From Prevotellaceae bacterium (GTDB lineage: Bacteria > Bacteroidota > Bacteroidia > Bacteroidales > Bacteroidaceae), in assembly GCA_015257125.1 (NCBI GenBank), contig JABZKU010000003.1, positions 71,707 to 135,706 on the forward strand: a DNA stretch of 64,000 bases, written 5' to 3'. The position numbers and the translations under genes are program-made. Under the pieces are notes generated by a model. The model was not told the origin of the DNA. It searched no databases and saw nothing but the letters and a program-made list of their open reading frames with translations. Position 1 is the first letter of the stretch. The number at the start of each line of letters is the position of its first letter. Positions 1-9,064 of the stretch are shown here, piece after piece.

Positions 1-463
1 CGAGTTCGCCCATGGCTTCGAACTCCATGCCGGTGACTTCGCGGAAGGCTTCGGCGGCTTTGAGGAGCGTTTGCTCGGAGGAGGAAGCGAGGGGGCGGCC
101 GTCTTTGTCGAAATAGGAGCAGAGCAAACAGAGGGTGGGGATCTCGGCGAAGGGATCGACAAAAGCGGTGGAGAAGCGCGGCAGCACGTAGAGGTCGCTG
201 CTGCCGGCGCCGATGAAGCGGAAGAGGCTCGAACCGTCTACGCGCTCGCCGCAGCTGAGGAGGGTGTCGAGATAGGCGCGGTCGGTGATGACGAAATTGA
301 GCGTTTTGAGGCGTCCGTCGCCGGCGGGATAGAGGAAATTGACCATGCGGATGCCGTGCTCGGCAATGTAGCGCATGATGTCGGCCTTGGTGAACTCACG
401 CGGCGACTTCTGGAAGTAGGCCACGAGGGGGTTGGCGTTGAGGAGGAAATTTTCGTGGTTCAT
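1..463 (-). CDS. glnA: Glutamine synthetase, N-terminal part (cut by window edge)
   Basis: The first about 154 residues of a glutamine synthetase, which joins ammonia to glutamate using ATP in the cytoplasm. The translation starts MNHENFLLNANPLVAYFQK and continues through FTKADIMRYI, RMVNFLYPAGDGRLKTLNF, GERVDGSSLF, AGSSDLYVLPR and FVDPFAEIPTLCLLC. This is the N-terminal beta-grasp region and the start of the catalytic region as found in Bacteroidales glutamine synthetases. The ATG at 463 is the first in frame before the conserved block. The gene runs off the left edge, so most of the catalytic domain is not visible. It lies downstream of mfd on the same strand, but the 340-base gap suggests its own promoter. 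The family call is strong; the symbol is by family. Confidence 0.88.
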   Translation of the reverse strand, partial: MNHENFLLNANPLVAYFQKSPREFTKADIMRYIAEHGIRMVNFLYPAGDGRLKTLNFVITDRAYLDTLLSCGERVDGSSLFRFIGAGSSDLYVLPRFSTAFVDPFAEIPTLCLLCSYFDKDGRPLASSSEQTLLKAAEAFREVTGMEFEAMGEL

Positions 464-802
464 GACACTGAAAAATTGGGCGGGTCGCGCTGCGCCGAAC
501 GAGGGCGGAGCGCGACGCGCGTTTGGAGGGTGAGATGAGACCACGAATATAATACCAAATTGCAACCCGACCAATAAAACACGAGGTTTTTCAAGGTGCG
601 GATTGCAATTTTTCATTTTACACGACCTAAGTGGGGAGGGCGAATCAATCGAAAACTTCGTCCTCGTCGCAGTAAATCAGATAATACGTGCCAAAATCAT
701 CGTATTGCGAGTCGAAAGACACAGATTCATTGTATAAGTTGACAGACTCACTCATTCTGCAAAACGCTCCTCGCTTGAATGTGCCTTCGTGCTCGCCAAT
801 AG
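464..802. other. Intergenic gap between glnA and mfd
   Basis: About 340 bases, more AT-rich than the genes on either side. It should hold the glnA promoter and the end of the mfd transcript. A 36-codon open frame at 645-755 is listed separately. No hairpin followed by a T run, and no perfect TAnnTTTG promoter box in the glnA direction, was found by eye. Confidence 0.5.
645..755 (-). CDS. Possible 36-residue acidic small protein
   Basis: An ATG-started open frame translating as MSESVNLYNESV, then FDSQYDDFGTYYLIYC and a DEDEVFD tail. It is strongly acidic, rich in Tyr, Asp and Ser, and ends in TGA. It lies 47 bases past the mfd stop on the same strand, so it could be read from the mfd transcript. 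Its amino-acid make-up looks more protein-like than most chance frames, but no family is recognised and no ribosome site is evident. It may be spurious. Confidence 0.25.
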   Translation of the reverse strand: MSESVNLYNESVSFDSQYDDFGTYYLIYCDEDEVFD

Positions 803-3800
803 TTAGGGAAGGATTGCAGCGTTTTCGGGAGAAAAATGTCGCAAAACCGCGACGGCCGCGTCGACGCTGGCGACGTTCTTGATGCGGATGTAGCGTTTGC
901 CCTTTTTCTCGCCAAGTTCGCAACGGCGCATGTTGGCCGGAGAGGTGGCGAAAGCGAGGATGCGACTGAAGACTTCGCTCTGATAGAACGGACTTTGGGC
1001 GTTGGCGACGAAGAAGAGGGTCATGGCACGAGCTTTCAACACGAGGCGTTCGGCTCCGCAGCGACGACCGAAACGGCGCAGGGGGCCGATGCGCAGTAAC
1101 TCCTCGGCCTCGGCGGGCAACGGACCGAAACGGTCGAGCAGACGGCGCCGGAAACCCTCGAGTTCTTCGTCACTTTCCAGTCCATCGAGTTCGCGATAGA
1201 GCAACATGCGCTCGGAAGCACCGGGCACGTAGGTTTCGGGGAGATAGGCGTGGAGGTCGCACTCCACATTGCACTCCGCGGCGAATTCTCCGCCGAGGGC
1301 TTCGGCAGATTGGCGGGTGAGTTCCTCGGCGAAGAGATCGGCGAATTCGTCGTTTTTGAGTTCGGAAACGGCTTCGGTGAGAATCTTCTGGTAGGTCTCG
1401 TAACCCAAATCGGCGACGAAACCGCTCTGTTCGGCACCCAAAAGATTGCCGGCGCCGCGGATGTCGAGATCTTGCATGGCGATGTGGATGCCGCTGCCGA
1501 GGTCGGAAAAGCTCTCGATGGCTTGGAGGCGGCGGCGACTGTCGTCGGGCAGGGCGCTGAGGGGCGGTGCCATAAGATAGCAGAAGGCTTTTTGGCTGCC
1601 GCGTCCCACGCGACCGCGCATTTGGTGCAGGTCGGAAAGTCCGAAGTGCTGGGCGTTGTCGATGAGGATGGTATTGGCGTTCGGCACGTCGATGCCGTTT
1701 TCGATGATGGTGGTGGAGAGGAGGACGTCAAACTCGTGATTGACAAAATCGAGGATGACTTTTTCGAGTTTGGCGGGTTCCATCTGTCCGTGGCCGACCA
1801 CGACGCGTGCATCGGGCACGTGTTTGCGAATGAGGTGCTCGATGTGGGTGAGTTGAGAGATACGGTGCGTGACGACATAGACTTGGCCGTTGCGGCTGAG
1901 CTCGAAATTGATGGCGTCGGCGATGATCTCGTGACCAAAGGTGTGAATTTCGGTGCGAATGGGGTGACGGTTGGGCGGCGGGGTGTTGATGACGCTGAGA
2001 TCGCGCGCGCCCATCAACGAGAATTGGAGGGTGCGCGGAATGGGCGTGGCGGACATGGTGAGCGTGTCGACGTTGACTTTCATTTGGCGCAGGCGTTCTT
2101 TGACGGACACGCCGAATTTCTGCTCTTCGTCGATGATGAGCAGGCCGAGATCTTTGAATTTAACGGTTTTCCCGATGAGTTTGTGCGTGCCGACGAGGAT
2201 GTCGATGTTGCCCTCGGCGAGATCTTTGAGCAAGGCTTTGGTTTGCGTCGCGGTGCGGGCTCGGGAGAGGTAGTCGACGCGCACGGGAAAGTCCTTCAAC
2301 CGCTTGGCGAAGGTCTTGTAATGCTGGAGCGCCAAGACGGTGGTGGGCACCATGACGGCGACTTGCTTGCCGTCGGTGGCGGCTTTGAAGGCGGCGCGAA
2401 CGGCAATTTCGGTTTTGCCGAAGCCGACATCGCCACATACCAAACGATCCATGGGGCGCGGCTGCTCCATGTCAGCTTTCACCTGACGCGTGACGCGCAG
2501 TTGGTCGGGCGTGTCCTCATAGGCGAAGGAGGCTTCAAGCTCGTGCTGCAAGAAACTGTCGGGCGAGAAAGCAAAACCGCTTTCGGCACGGCGACGGCTG
2601 TAGAGCAAGATGAGATCGCGGGCAATGTCTTTGAGTTTCTTCTTGGTGCGATCTTTGAGTCGCTCCCATGCGCCGGTGCCCAAGTGCGAAAGGCGAGGAG
2701 GAGCACCTTCTTTTCCCTTGTACTTCGAGACTTTGTGGAGCGCGTGGATCGATACGAAAATGGCGTCGTTGTTTTGATACTTGATCTTGATGACTTCTTG
2801 CATCGCGCCGTCACCGCCGGGAATGCGCATGAGACCTACGAACTGCCCCACCCCGTGATCGACGTGAACCACGTAGTCGCCGGGCTCAAACTGGCGGATT
2901 TCCTTGAGGGTGAGCGACATTTTTGCGTTCCGGGCGTGGTCGGAACGCAAATTGTACTTGTGGAAACGGTCGAAGATCTGATGATCGGTGTAAAACGCGG
3001 CACCGACCGACGAGTCGCTGAAACCTTCGTGTAGCGTGAGGTGGACGGGGGTGAAAAGCGCGCCTTCGACTCGCTTACCGGTGGTTTGCATCAACTCGGC
3101 GAGGATGTCGCGCAGACGCTCTTGCTGCTTCTCGCTGTCGGCCAAGACGAAAGTGCGCTGACCGTTGGCGAGATTTTCGACAAAGGCGTCCAAAACTTGC
3201 TCAAAGTTCTTGTGGAACAAGGGCTGCGGCTGCGTGTGGAAGACAACAGTCGGCGCCTTCTCGCTGCCGGTGGTAGACTTTGTGCCGGAACCGCGCACCC
3301 ACTGCCAGAAAATGCTTCCTTCCAACTGCGCCTGCAACTCTTTGCCACTGACCAACAGACGCGAGGCGGCAAAACGTGCATAGACTTCAGAGAGTTCCAT
3401 CTCTGAGGTGGCGGCTTGCTCGGCGAGTGCCTGTTCGGCAAAACCTTCGTCGAAGATTTGCTGCACACGATCGCACACAAAACGGAGATCGTGCGCCACG
3501 ACGATGGGGCACTCCGGCAAATAGTCGGTGAAGGGAACGAGCAACTCGCCTTTTTCTTCGACTTCGACGTTGGGAACAATCACGGCCTCGGCCACAACGG
3601 CACGAGACAACTGCGTTTGCACCTCGAACGAGTTGACACTCTCGACCTCATCGCCGAAGAAGTCGATGCGATAGGGGTATTCCGATGAAAAACTGAAGAT
3701 GTCGAGAATCGAACCGCGCAAGGCGTATTCGCCCGGCTCGTAAACATAGTCTTTGCGCTTGAAACCCAGTTCTTCCAAACGCCGCGTGAGTTCGATGACA

Positions 3801-4270
3801 TCGTGCGTTTCGCCCATTTTCAACGTGATGCTCCGTTCGGTAAGGGAACGGCGCGGGGGAACGCGTTCTGCCAACGCCGTGGGGAAGGTCACAATGAAGA
3901 GCGCTTGCTCACTGACGGCCGCACCCTCCGCGGATAAACGCGAGAGCACGTCGGTGCGCAAAATCTCACTGGCCGTATCGCGGTGCCCATACTTCACCGC
4001 GCGACGATAGGACGAGGGGAGAAACAGCACATCGCGCTCGCCGAGCAACTGGCGGAGGTCGTTGTAAAAATAAGCGGCCTCTTCTTCATCGTCGGCCACC
4101 ACAAGGAAGACTTCGCCGGCCGACTGTCCTACGGCACCGAGCACAACGGCGGGAGCAGAACCGCGCAGTCCTTCCATACGGACGTGCGGACGATGTGCCG
4201 ACAAGCACTCGCGCAAACGAAGCACACCGGGATGTTGATCAAAAAGAGACAGTAATTCATTGAGTTCCAT
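803..4270 (-). CDS. mfd: Transcription-repair coupling factor Mfd
   Basis: A 1155-residue ATP-driven translocase that pushes RNA polymerase off DNA lesions and recruits UvrA for nucleotide excision repair. Visible in order: the UvrB-like N-terminal modules; a CarD-like RNA-polymerase-interaction region near residue 460 (FEPGDYVVHVDHGVGQFVG); helicase Walker A GDVGFGKTE near 611; the DEEQ box (LLIIDEEQKFGV) near 710; TMSATPIPRTL; QMRGRVGRG; and the TRCF C-terminal domain. The length fits the family. The frame stays open 13 codons upstream, but MELNELLSLF at 4270 is the natural first residue. A strong palindrome separates it from the upstream gene, suggesting its own transcription. Identification is secure. 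Confidence 0.97.
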   Translation of the reverse strand: MELNELLSLFDQHPGVLRLRECLSAHRPHVRMEGLRGSAPAVVLGAVGQSAGEVFLVVADDEEEAAYFYNDLRQLLGERDVLFLPSSYRRAVKYGHRDTASEILRTDVLSRLSAEGAAVSEQALFIVTFPTALAERVPPRRSLTERSITLKMGETHDVIELTRRLEELGFKRKDYVYEPGEYALRGSILDIFSFSSEYPYRIDFFGDEVESVNSFEVQTQLSRAVVAEAVIVPNVEVEEKGELLVPFTDYLPECPIVVAHDLRFVCDRVQQIFDEGFAEQALAEQAATSEMELSEVYARFAASRLLVSGKELQAQLEGSIFWQWVRGSGTKSTTGSEKAPTVVFHTQPQPLFHKNFEQVLDAFVENLANGQRTFVLADSEKQQERLRDILAELMQTTGKRVEGALFTPVHLTLHEGFSDSSVGAAFYTDHQIFDRFHKYNLRSDHARNAKMSLTLKEIRQFEPGDYVVHVDHGVGQFVGLMRIPGGDGAMQEVIKIKYQNNDAIFVSIHALHKVSKYKGKEGAPPRLSHLGTGAWERLKDRTKKKLKDIARDLILLYSRRRAESGFAFSPDSFLQHELEASFAYEDTPDQLRVTRQVKADMEQPRPMDRLVCGDVGFGKTEIAVRAAFKAATDGKQVAVMVPTTVLALQHYKTFAKRLKDFPVRVDYLSRARTATQTKALLKDLAEGNIDILVGTHKLIGKTVKFKDLGLLIIDEEQKFGVSVKERLRQMKVNVDTLTMSATPIPRTLQFSLMGARDLSVINTPPPNRHPIRTEIHTFGHEIIADAINFELSRNGQVYVVTHRISQLTHIEHLIRKHVPDARVVVGHGQMEPAKLEKVILDFVNHEFDVLLSTTIIENGIDVPNANTILIDNAQHFGLSDLHQMRGRVGRGSQKAFCYLMAPPLSALPDDSRRRLQAIESFSDLGSGIHIAMQDLDIRGAGNLLGAEQSGFVADLGYETYQKILTEAVSELKNDEFADLFAEELTRQSAEALGGEFAAECNVECDLHAYLPETYVPGASERMLLYRELDGLESDEELEGFRRRLLDRFGPLPAEAEELLRIGPLRRFGRRCGAERLVLKARAMTLFFVANAQSPFYQSEVFSRILAFATSPANMRRCELGEKKGKRYIRIKNVASVDAAVAVLRHFSPENAAILP

Positions 4271-4314
4271 GGGCGGATACGGAGATTCTACGACTGAACA
4301 ATGAAACAAAGCAC

Positions 4315-4350
4315 CACGGAGTCGGAAGCTCGCGAGCTTCCGACTCCGTG
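4315..4350 (-). terminator. 36-base perfect palindrome between ppiD and mfd
   Basis: CACGGAGTCGGAAGCTCG is followed directly by its exact reverse complement, giving an 18-base-pair stem with no unpaired loop. It lies 34 bases past the stop of the PpiD-like gene and 45 bases before the mfd start, both on the minus strand. Downstream on that strand the sequence is T-rich (GCTTTGTTTC) rather than a clean T run. It most likely ends the ppiD transcript. Confidence 0.7.
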
Positions 4351-4384
4351 TGCGTTTAGGGGAGGGATTTAGGGAATGATTCGA

Positions 4385-6550
4385 TCAAAACTTGTAGCGC
4401 TTGTCTACGACATTTCCCTTTTGAACGAGTGCGCCGAAGATGGACTGACCCATCATCTGCAAGAGACCGCGCTGCTGCATGGCCATTTCGCTCTTGACGT
4501 CGAACTTCTCACCGACCGTCGTACCTTTCTCGGTCACTTGGGCAAGGTAAGCACCTTCCGTACCGATGACGAGCGGCGTCGTTGCGCCCTTCTTGGTGGC
4601 GGTGATGGCGGCGATCAAAGCGGGTTCGGGAACACCGATGGCGGGAACGATCGAAGCACCGGCGAAGGTCACGTTGTTGAGCGTGTCGACGAGAGCGCCC
4701 TTTGCCTTGGCGGCTTCTACGCTCTTGACACCGGCCCACTTCTGCGCGGCCAATGCCCCCTTCTTCTCGCTCTTCACGATGGAAGTGAGGTAATCCTTCA
4801 CTTGCTTATTGTCGTAGGGCATGTAACCCTTCTTGTATACCTTAGAAAGAGCAACTACGAGAAGGTGGTTGTTGGCTTCGCCCACTTCGTAAAGGGGAGA
4901 GACGTTGCCTTCTTCGGCCTTGTCGAACGCCCACTGCACCGCTTCTTTCGAACCGCGGATACCGGGGTTGTAACCACCGGCGCCAATCAGGCCGGTCGAT
5001 GCGCTGAAGCCATCGGCGCTCAGCACTTGATAGCCGTTCTTGGGCGCGTTCTTCTCAAACGCAGCCAAGTCGTTGCTGGCCGCGAGGAAGCGATTCATGT
5101 TGCTCACAGCCGCATCGTAAGTAGCCTTCGAGAAGTCGATGGGCACTTTCACCACGGCAGCGACATACTTCGTCTTCATCGCCTTGCGGTTCACCACTTG
5201 GAGCACCACCTTGAGTCCTTCCATGTCGATCACGTGGTAAGCGTTGAGCGGAGCATCATAGAGCGCACGGAGGAATTTCGCGTTCTCGGGGGTGAGCTGA
5301 GCGGGATTGGCCATTGCGGTGTTGATCCACGTCGTATCGGTGCGACCACCGAGTTTTTTCGCGAGATCATCGAACTTCGCACCACCGTTGAGCGCCTTCA
5401 ATACAGAGTCGGCACGCGTTGCCATGGCCGTAGCGTCGGCTGCCTGCACAGGAAGGGCACGATAAGCCACAGAGTCGGGAGCCTGTACCTTAGAGATGAG
5501 CTTCACCACATTGTAGGTGTTGTCCTGATCGTTGACATAGGGAGCTTTCATGCTGCCTACGCTCATCGATTCGAGTTCCGAACGCACATCGGCGGGGTAA
5601 GCCTCAGCAGCGAGGGGAAGATTCACGAAGTGAGTCTGGCTCTTCGATGCGTTGATTACGACAGCGGGATCTTGGCCGGCTTCGAGCTTGGCGTAGATGG
5701 CCTTCACTTGCTCTTCTACAGCCTTACGGTCGGCGGGGCTGGCGCTCACGATGTAGTCAATGTATTTGAGATCGCGCACTTCGCTGTTCAAACGGAAGAG
5801 TTCCTTGAAACGCTTGTAGGCGTCCTTCAAATCGCTGTCCTCCACCTTCACCTCCTTGTCGGAGATGGTGCCGTAGGGGAAAGCGGCCACGAGGGCATTG
5901 GCCGACTGCGTGCGCGCTTCGAACTGTGCTTTGGCACTGATGGGGTTGACCGTCACAGACGCCATGAGAAGCGACTGATATTTCGACATGAGCAATTCGC
6001 GACGCAGTTGCTTCTCGGTGTACTTCCACAACTTTTCAATCGTCTGAATCTGCTCTGCCACTTCGGGAGCCACCTGCTTGCCCTTCATTTCTTGGACTTG
6101 CTTCAAGAAAGCCTGAAGCGCGGTGTAGTCGAAGCGTCCGGTCTGTCCCATGAACATGGGCAGATTTTGGAAAGCCTGTGCGCTACCTTGGCGGAGCGCA
6201 TCTTCTACGTCTTTGTCGGTGACCAACACGCCCAATTTGTCGCACTCATGCTTGATGAGTTCGTACTGAACGTAATCGTTCCAAACTTGGTTGCGTACCA
6301 TGTCGGTTTGTTCGTCGGTGAGCGTACCGCCGCTGCGGAGCTTGGTCACTTCCGAAGCTTCGTTCACCATCTCATAGAACTCCTGAGCCGAGAGGCTCTT
6401 GCCATAGACTTCTCCGACATTGCGATTGCTGTTCGTGATCGCCGAAATGGTGTTGGAATCCAACACCATGGTGAGGATGAACAGAAACATGCCGAAGCCC
6501 ATGAGGAGGAGAATCCACGAGCTGCTTCTGATTTTCTGTAATGCTGCCAT
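4385..6550 (-). CDS. PpiD/SurA-like peptidylprolyl isomerase, membrane-anchored
   Basis: A 721-residue protein with one N-terminal membrane anchor (about residues 12-30, WILLLMGFGMFLFILTMVL) followed by a large periplasmic part. The region after the anchor (GKSLSAQEFYEMVNEAS, then a helical stretch with Q/E/L-rich heptads) matches the SurA_N-type chaperone domain. A degenerate parvulin-like segment lies near residues 340-450, followed by a second repeat-like region. In Bacteroidales, proteins of this layout are annotated as PpiD-type folding helpers for exported proteins. Isomerase activity is inferred from the family, not from visible catalytic residues. It has its own promoter box at 6627-6634 and a strong palindrome after its stop. 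The start at 6550 puts the charged AALQKIRSS stretch just before the anchor, as expected for an inside-facing N-terminus. Confidence 0.85.
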   Translation of the reverse strand: MAALQKIRSSSWILLLMGFGMFLFILTMVLDSNTISAITNSNRNVGEVYGKSLSAQEFYEMVNEASEVTKLRSGGTLTDEQTDMVRNQVWNDYVQYELIKHECDKLGVLVTDKDVEDALRQGSAQAFQNLPMFMGQTGRFDYTALQAFLKQVQEMKGKQVAPEVAEQIQTIEKLWKYTEKQLRRELLMSKYQSLLMASVTVNPISAKAQFEARTQSANALVAAFPYGTISDKEVKVEDSDLKDAYKRFKELFRLNSEVRDLKYIDYIVSASPADRKAVEEQVKAIYAKLEAGQDPAVVINASKSQTHFVNLPLAAEAYPADVRSELESMSVGSMKAPYVNDQDNTYNVVKLISKVQAPDSVAYRALPVQAADATAMATRADSVLKALNGGAKFDDLAKKLGGRTDTTWINTAMANPAQLTPENAKFLRALYDAPLNAYHVIDMEGLKVVLQVVNRKAMKTKYVAAVVKVPIDFSKATYDAAVSNMNRFLAASNDLAAFEKNAPKNGYQVLSADGFSASTGLIGAGGYNPGIRGSKEAVQWAFDKAEEGNVSPLYEVGEANNHLLVVALSKVYKKGYMPYDNKQVKDYLTSIVKSEKKGALAAQKWAGVKSVEAAKAKGALVDTLNNVTFAGASIVPAIGVPEPALIAAITATKKGATTPLVIGTEGAYLAQVTEKGTTVGEKFDVKSEMAMQQRGLLQMMGQSIFGALVQKGNVVDKRYKF

Positions 6551-6626
6551 TTGTGATTATATTGTTATTGTTTTATTCTCAACGAGTTACGGCACACCAC
6601 CAAGGATATGCGCATAGATTTGGGGA

Positions 6627-6634
6627 CAAAGTTA
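6627..6634 (-). promoter_or_regulatory. Promoter -7 box for the PpiD-like gene
   Basis: On the minus strand this reads TAACTTTG, an exact match to the Bacteroidetes TAnnTTTG box, 77 bases before the start codon. No clear TTTG is seen 20 bases upstream, so the -33 element is weak. Confidence 0.6.
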
Positions 6635-6857
6635 CACAAAATCATGAGAATAACCCCTCGAAAAGCAAGATAATTTTACATCAACGCCAAAGAAGCCGAT
6701 AAACAACGCCCTACTATCGCACAAAAGTAGGGAGAAAACGCAAAAAACAAGTGCACTTTCTCCTCCAACTCCACTGTTTTCCAAATCTCGCTCTCTCTCG
6801 CGTTTTCGGACACGCGCGTATACCCACTCACACGCATTACGCGCACTCCAAACTTCT

Positions 6858-7042
6858 TCGTTTTTTGCCTTCACCCTTCACCGGCTCTTACACTCACCTA
6901 AAAATCAACAAATTAAGTGTGAACCCAACCCTCATTTTAGGGTTCACATCGGTGAAGGCAAACCACACTTTGCCTTCACCCTCAACCTCCTATTGATCAA
7001 CAAAATACATACCTCAGGTGAAGAGGTGAAGGCAAAAAACGA
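6858..7042. repeat. Inverted-repeat element, copy A
   Basis: The ends are a 25/26-base inverted repeat differing by one indel: left 6858-6882 (TCGTTTTTTGCCTTCACC then CTTCACC), right 7017-7042 (GGTGAAGAGGTGAAGGCA then AAAAAACGA). Inside are two hairpins: TGTGAACCC/GGGTTCACA (6918-6926 with 6940-6948) and GGTGAAGGCAAA/TTTGCCTTCACC (6951-6962 with 6969-6980, 6-base loop). It has no open frame of note. Related elements lie at 18795-19065 and 54932-55336. Confidence 0.8.
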
Positions 7043-7123
7043 AAAACGGCGGACGCGCGCACGCGAGGAAATTCCTGAATTTGCGCATGAGAAAGAAAGA
7101 ATGGGGGGCTCTTCAATCACTTT

Positions 7124-7162
7124 CAAAAAAATCCCGTTTGTCGATGTAAGACAAACGGGATT
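7124..7162 (-). terminator. Rho-independent terminator after the 7278-8036 gene
   Basis: AATCCCGTTTGTC (7130-7142) pairs perfectly with GACAAACGGGATT (7150-7162) around a 7-base loop. On the minus strand the stem runs straight into a run of seven Ts, the classic intrinsic terminator form. Confidence 0.9.
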
Positions 7163-7277
7163 AACCGAAAATGCATGGCGGCAAACACAACGATGAACGG
7201 ACTTCGTTTGCCGTTCGAAGTCGTGTATGCGATTTTTGCTTATGACAACAACGCGAATGACGCAATCTAAGTTGCCT

Positions 7278-8036
7278 TTAATCCTTCACCACGTTGACCG
7301 TGAAGCGGCGCACTTCGACAGTACGACCTTGCCCATCGGGGAATGCAATGGTGAAGACGACCGGTTTGCGCTTCGCATTGCTGCGCGCCGCAACGGCGGC
7401 ACGATAGCGGAAGCCTTGACCGGGAAGAATCTCGCTGATGATGGCCGGCTGCGAGACATAGACACGATCGTAATCGGCAGTGACGATCGGGGCCACATTG
7501 CGCACCGGACTGTTGCCGCGATTGTAGATATCAAAAGTGATTTCTGCTTGCTCGCCGGGCTGCAACACGCGGTCGGCGGTGGCGTCGGCAAAGACAACGT
7601 TGCTCACTTCCAAATTGCCCGGGGCAACGGACGTGGGTCGGGTGGATTCGAAGCGACCGTAACTGATGCCACTCTCTGCCGCTTCGTCCACTGAGGCTCT
7701 ACGAGCGGGATAAGGATACTCACGTGCTTCGCGTTCGCGACGATATTCTTCGCGCTCCTTACGAGCCGACTCTGCACTGGCCGCACCGATGGCCGCACCG
7801 GTGGCGCCACCGATCACGGTGCCGAAATCAGCGCCTCGCTGTCCGCCGAGTAGGCTGCCAATGGCAGAACCGAACATGGCACCGAGATAGAAACCGGTGG
7901 TGGTGCGACTAAAACTATCGTAGCTGCTACACCCGGAGAGCGTGAGTGAGCTCACCAAGGTGAGGGTGATCAGGGAGGTGAAGATACCACGCTTTCCATT
8001 GCGAAGCGCGGCAAACGGTTGCAGAAGTAATTTCAT
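7278..8036 (-). CDS. Glycine-zipper lipoprotein, unknown role
   Basis: A 252-residue predicted lipoprotein. After a basic start (MKLLLQPFAALRNGKRG) there is a hydrophobic stretch ending in the lipobox LSGC. Next comes a Gly/Ala-rich stretch (GFYLGAMFGSAIGSLLGGQ, then GTVIGGATGAAIGAA), typical of a glycine-zipper that packs in or on a membrane, then a charged linker rich in Arg and Glu. The C-terminal half (about residues 145-252) has the alternating pattern of an Ig-like beta-sandwich (VLQPGEQAEITFDIYNRGNSPV). The ATG at 8036 is preferred over an in-frame TTG three codons upstream. It is closed by a strong terminator. Envelope location is well supported; function is not known. Confidence 0.75.
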   Translation of the reverse strand: MKLLLQPFAALRNGKRGIFTSLITLTLVSSLTLSGCSSYDSFSRTTTGFYLGAMFGSAIGSLLGGQRGADFGTVIGGATGAAIGAASAESARKEREEYRREREAREYPYPARRASVDEAAESGISYGRFESTRPTSVAPGNLEVSNVVFADATADRVLQPGEQAEITFDIYNRGNSPVRNVAPIVTADYDRVYVSQPAIISEILPGQGFRYRAAVAARSNAKRKPVVFTIAFPDGQGRTVEVRRFTVNVVKD

Positions 8037-8148
8037 AACTATCAAGTAGGTTCAGTGTATTGGTGCCGAAGGCAGTTAACTTTTCTCGGTGCCGGCTCAT
8101 CAAGAAGCGGGCACCGAGAACGTAGTTTAGGGGAAAAGAGCGTAGCGT

Positions 8149-9018
8149 TTATTTCACGACAATCACCAGGTATTTGCTGACGCTCCAGAAGCGCGTGGGA
8201 TCGGTGATGCGCAGGGTGTACTGCCCTTGTCCGTCACGATCGAGCGAGTAGGTACCCTCGGGGTGAGTGGTCATGAGTTTGGCGCTCTTGGAATAAAGAT
8301 GGATCACGCGATCGACGCGGATGTCGATCTTCGTGAAGTAGTCTTTGTTGTAGTTGCCGTTGCGCAGCACTTCGCCGCCTTGCAGAATGTTCTGCTCTTT
8401 AAGTTCGCGCTTGGTGCCGAAGACATAGAAGGCGGTGTTGAGTTCGCGGTCTTGCGCCGAAACGGTACGCGCTTTGGTTTCGTTCTGCACAGAGAGTTCA
8501 TTGACATTGCCTTTGAGGTTGTCAATTTGCTGTCCTTGTTCGGCGATCTTGATGTCTTTTTGTGCCAACTGCGCACGCAAGTCCTCGGCCTGCTTGTTGA
8601 GGTCGGTGAGTTGTGCATTGAGCGACGAGATCGTTGCCTCCATCGTGGCGCGCAACTTGGAGTTGTTGGACTTCGACGACTTGACCTGCTGACGAAGGTT
8701 GGCGATCAACTCATTGTTGAGTTTGAGTGTGCGACGAATGAGTTGCATGTCCTCAACGATCGCCTCGCGATTATTTTGTTCGCCTTTGCGACGTTCCACG
8801 CTGATGCGGCCTTGCGCCTCGTTGATCTGACGGAATCCTTCTTGGATTTCGTTGAGCGTGGTGACCATGTCGTTGAGCTCTGTATCTTTCTGGTTGATGA
8901 TTTGCTTGAGCGAGTCGGCCGTGGTGAAGGCGGCGGCTTCTTGCTGCTTTTTAGTTTCACACGCGGTGAAAAGGCTTACCCCGATGAGGGCAACCAGCAG
9001 GATCGCAAATTTCTTCAT
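8149..9018 (-). CDS. Coiled-coil lipoprotein, unknown role
   Basis: A 289-residue predicted lipoprotein: MKKFAILLVALIGVSLFTAC gives the signal and lipobox cysteine. Residues about 30-200 form a long coiled coil rich in Gln, Glu, Asn and Leu (INQKDTELNDMVTTLNEIQ; LNAQLTDLNKQAEDLRAQLA). The last about 90 residues form a globular domain (KRELKEQNILQGGE; DYFTKIDIRVDRVIHLYSK; GTYSLDRDGQGQYTLRI). The frame is open further upstream into rsmI, but the signal peptide fixes the start at 9018. It lies 46 bases after rsmI and may share its transcript. Similar coiled-coil lipoproteins are common in Bacteroidales; no function is known to me. Confidence 0.78.
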   Translation of the reverse strand: MKKFAILLVALIGVSLFTACETKKQQEAAAFTTADSLKQIINQKDTELNDMVTTLNEIQEGFRQINEAQGRISVERRKGEQNNREAIVEDMQLIRRTLKLNNELIANLRQQVKSSKSNNSKLRATMEATISSLNAQLTDLNKQAEDLRAQLAQKDIKIAEQGQQIDNLKGNVNELSVQNETKARTVSAQDRELNTAFYVFGTKRELKEQNILQGGEVLRNGNYNKDYFTKIDIRVDRVIHLYSKSAKLMTTHPEGTYSLDRDGQGQYTLRITDPTRFWSVSKYLVIVVK

Positions 9019-9064
9019 GGTGCTGTTGTTTAGTAATAATTCAACTTTGAATGATTTCCGCTGT

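Larger units (their letters stand above)
6551..7277. other. Gene-free gap holding repeat element copy A
   Basis: A 727-base gap between two minus-strand genes. From left to right it contains the PpiD promoter, an ACTTTTC-type motif cluster (about 6722-6770), a CGCG-rich stretch, repeat element A (6858-7042), another CGCG-rich stretch, and a strong terminator (7124-7162). The short open frames here are interrupted and repeat-derived. Confidence 0.6.

Noticed and set aside
4376..6541. A 721-codon open frame antisense to the PpiD-like gene
   Set aside because: It mirrors the real gene almost end to end. Long antisense frames are common opposite GC-rich genes. The translation has no domain marks, while the minus-strand frame has a clear anchor and chaperone layout.
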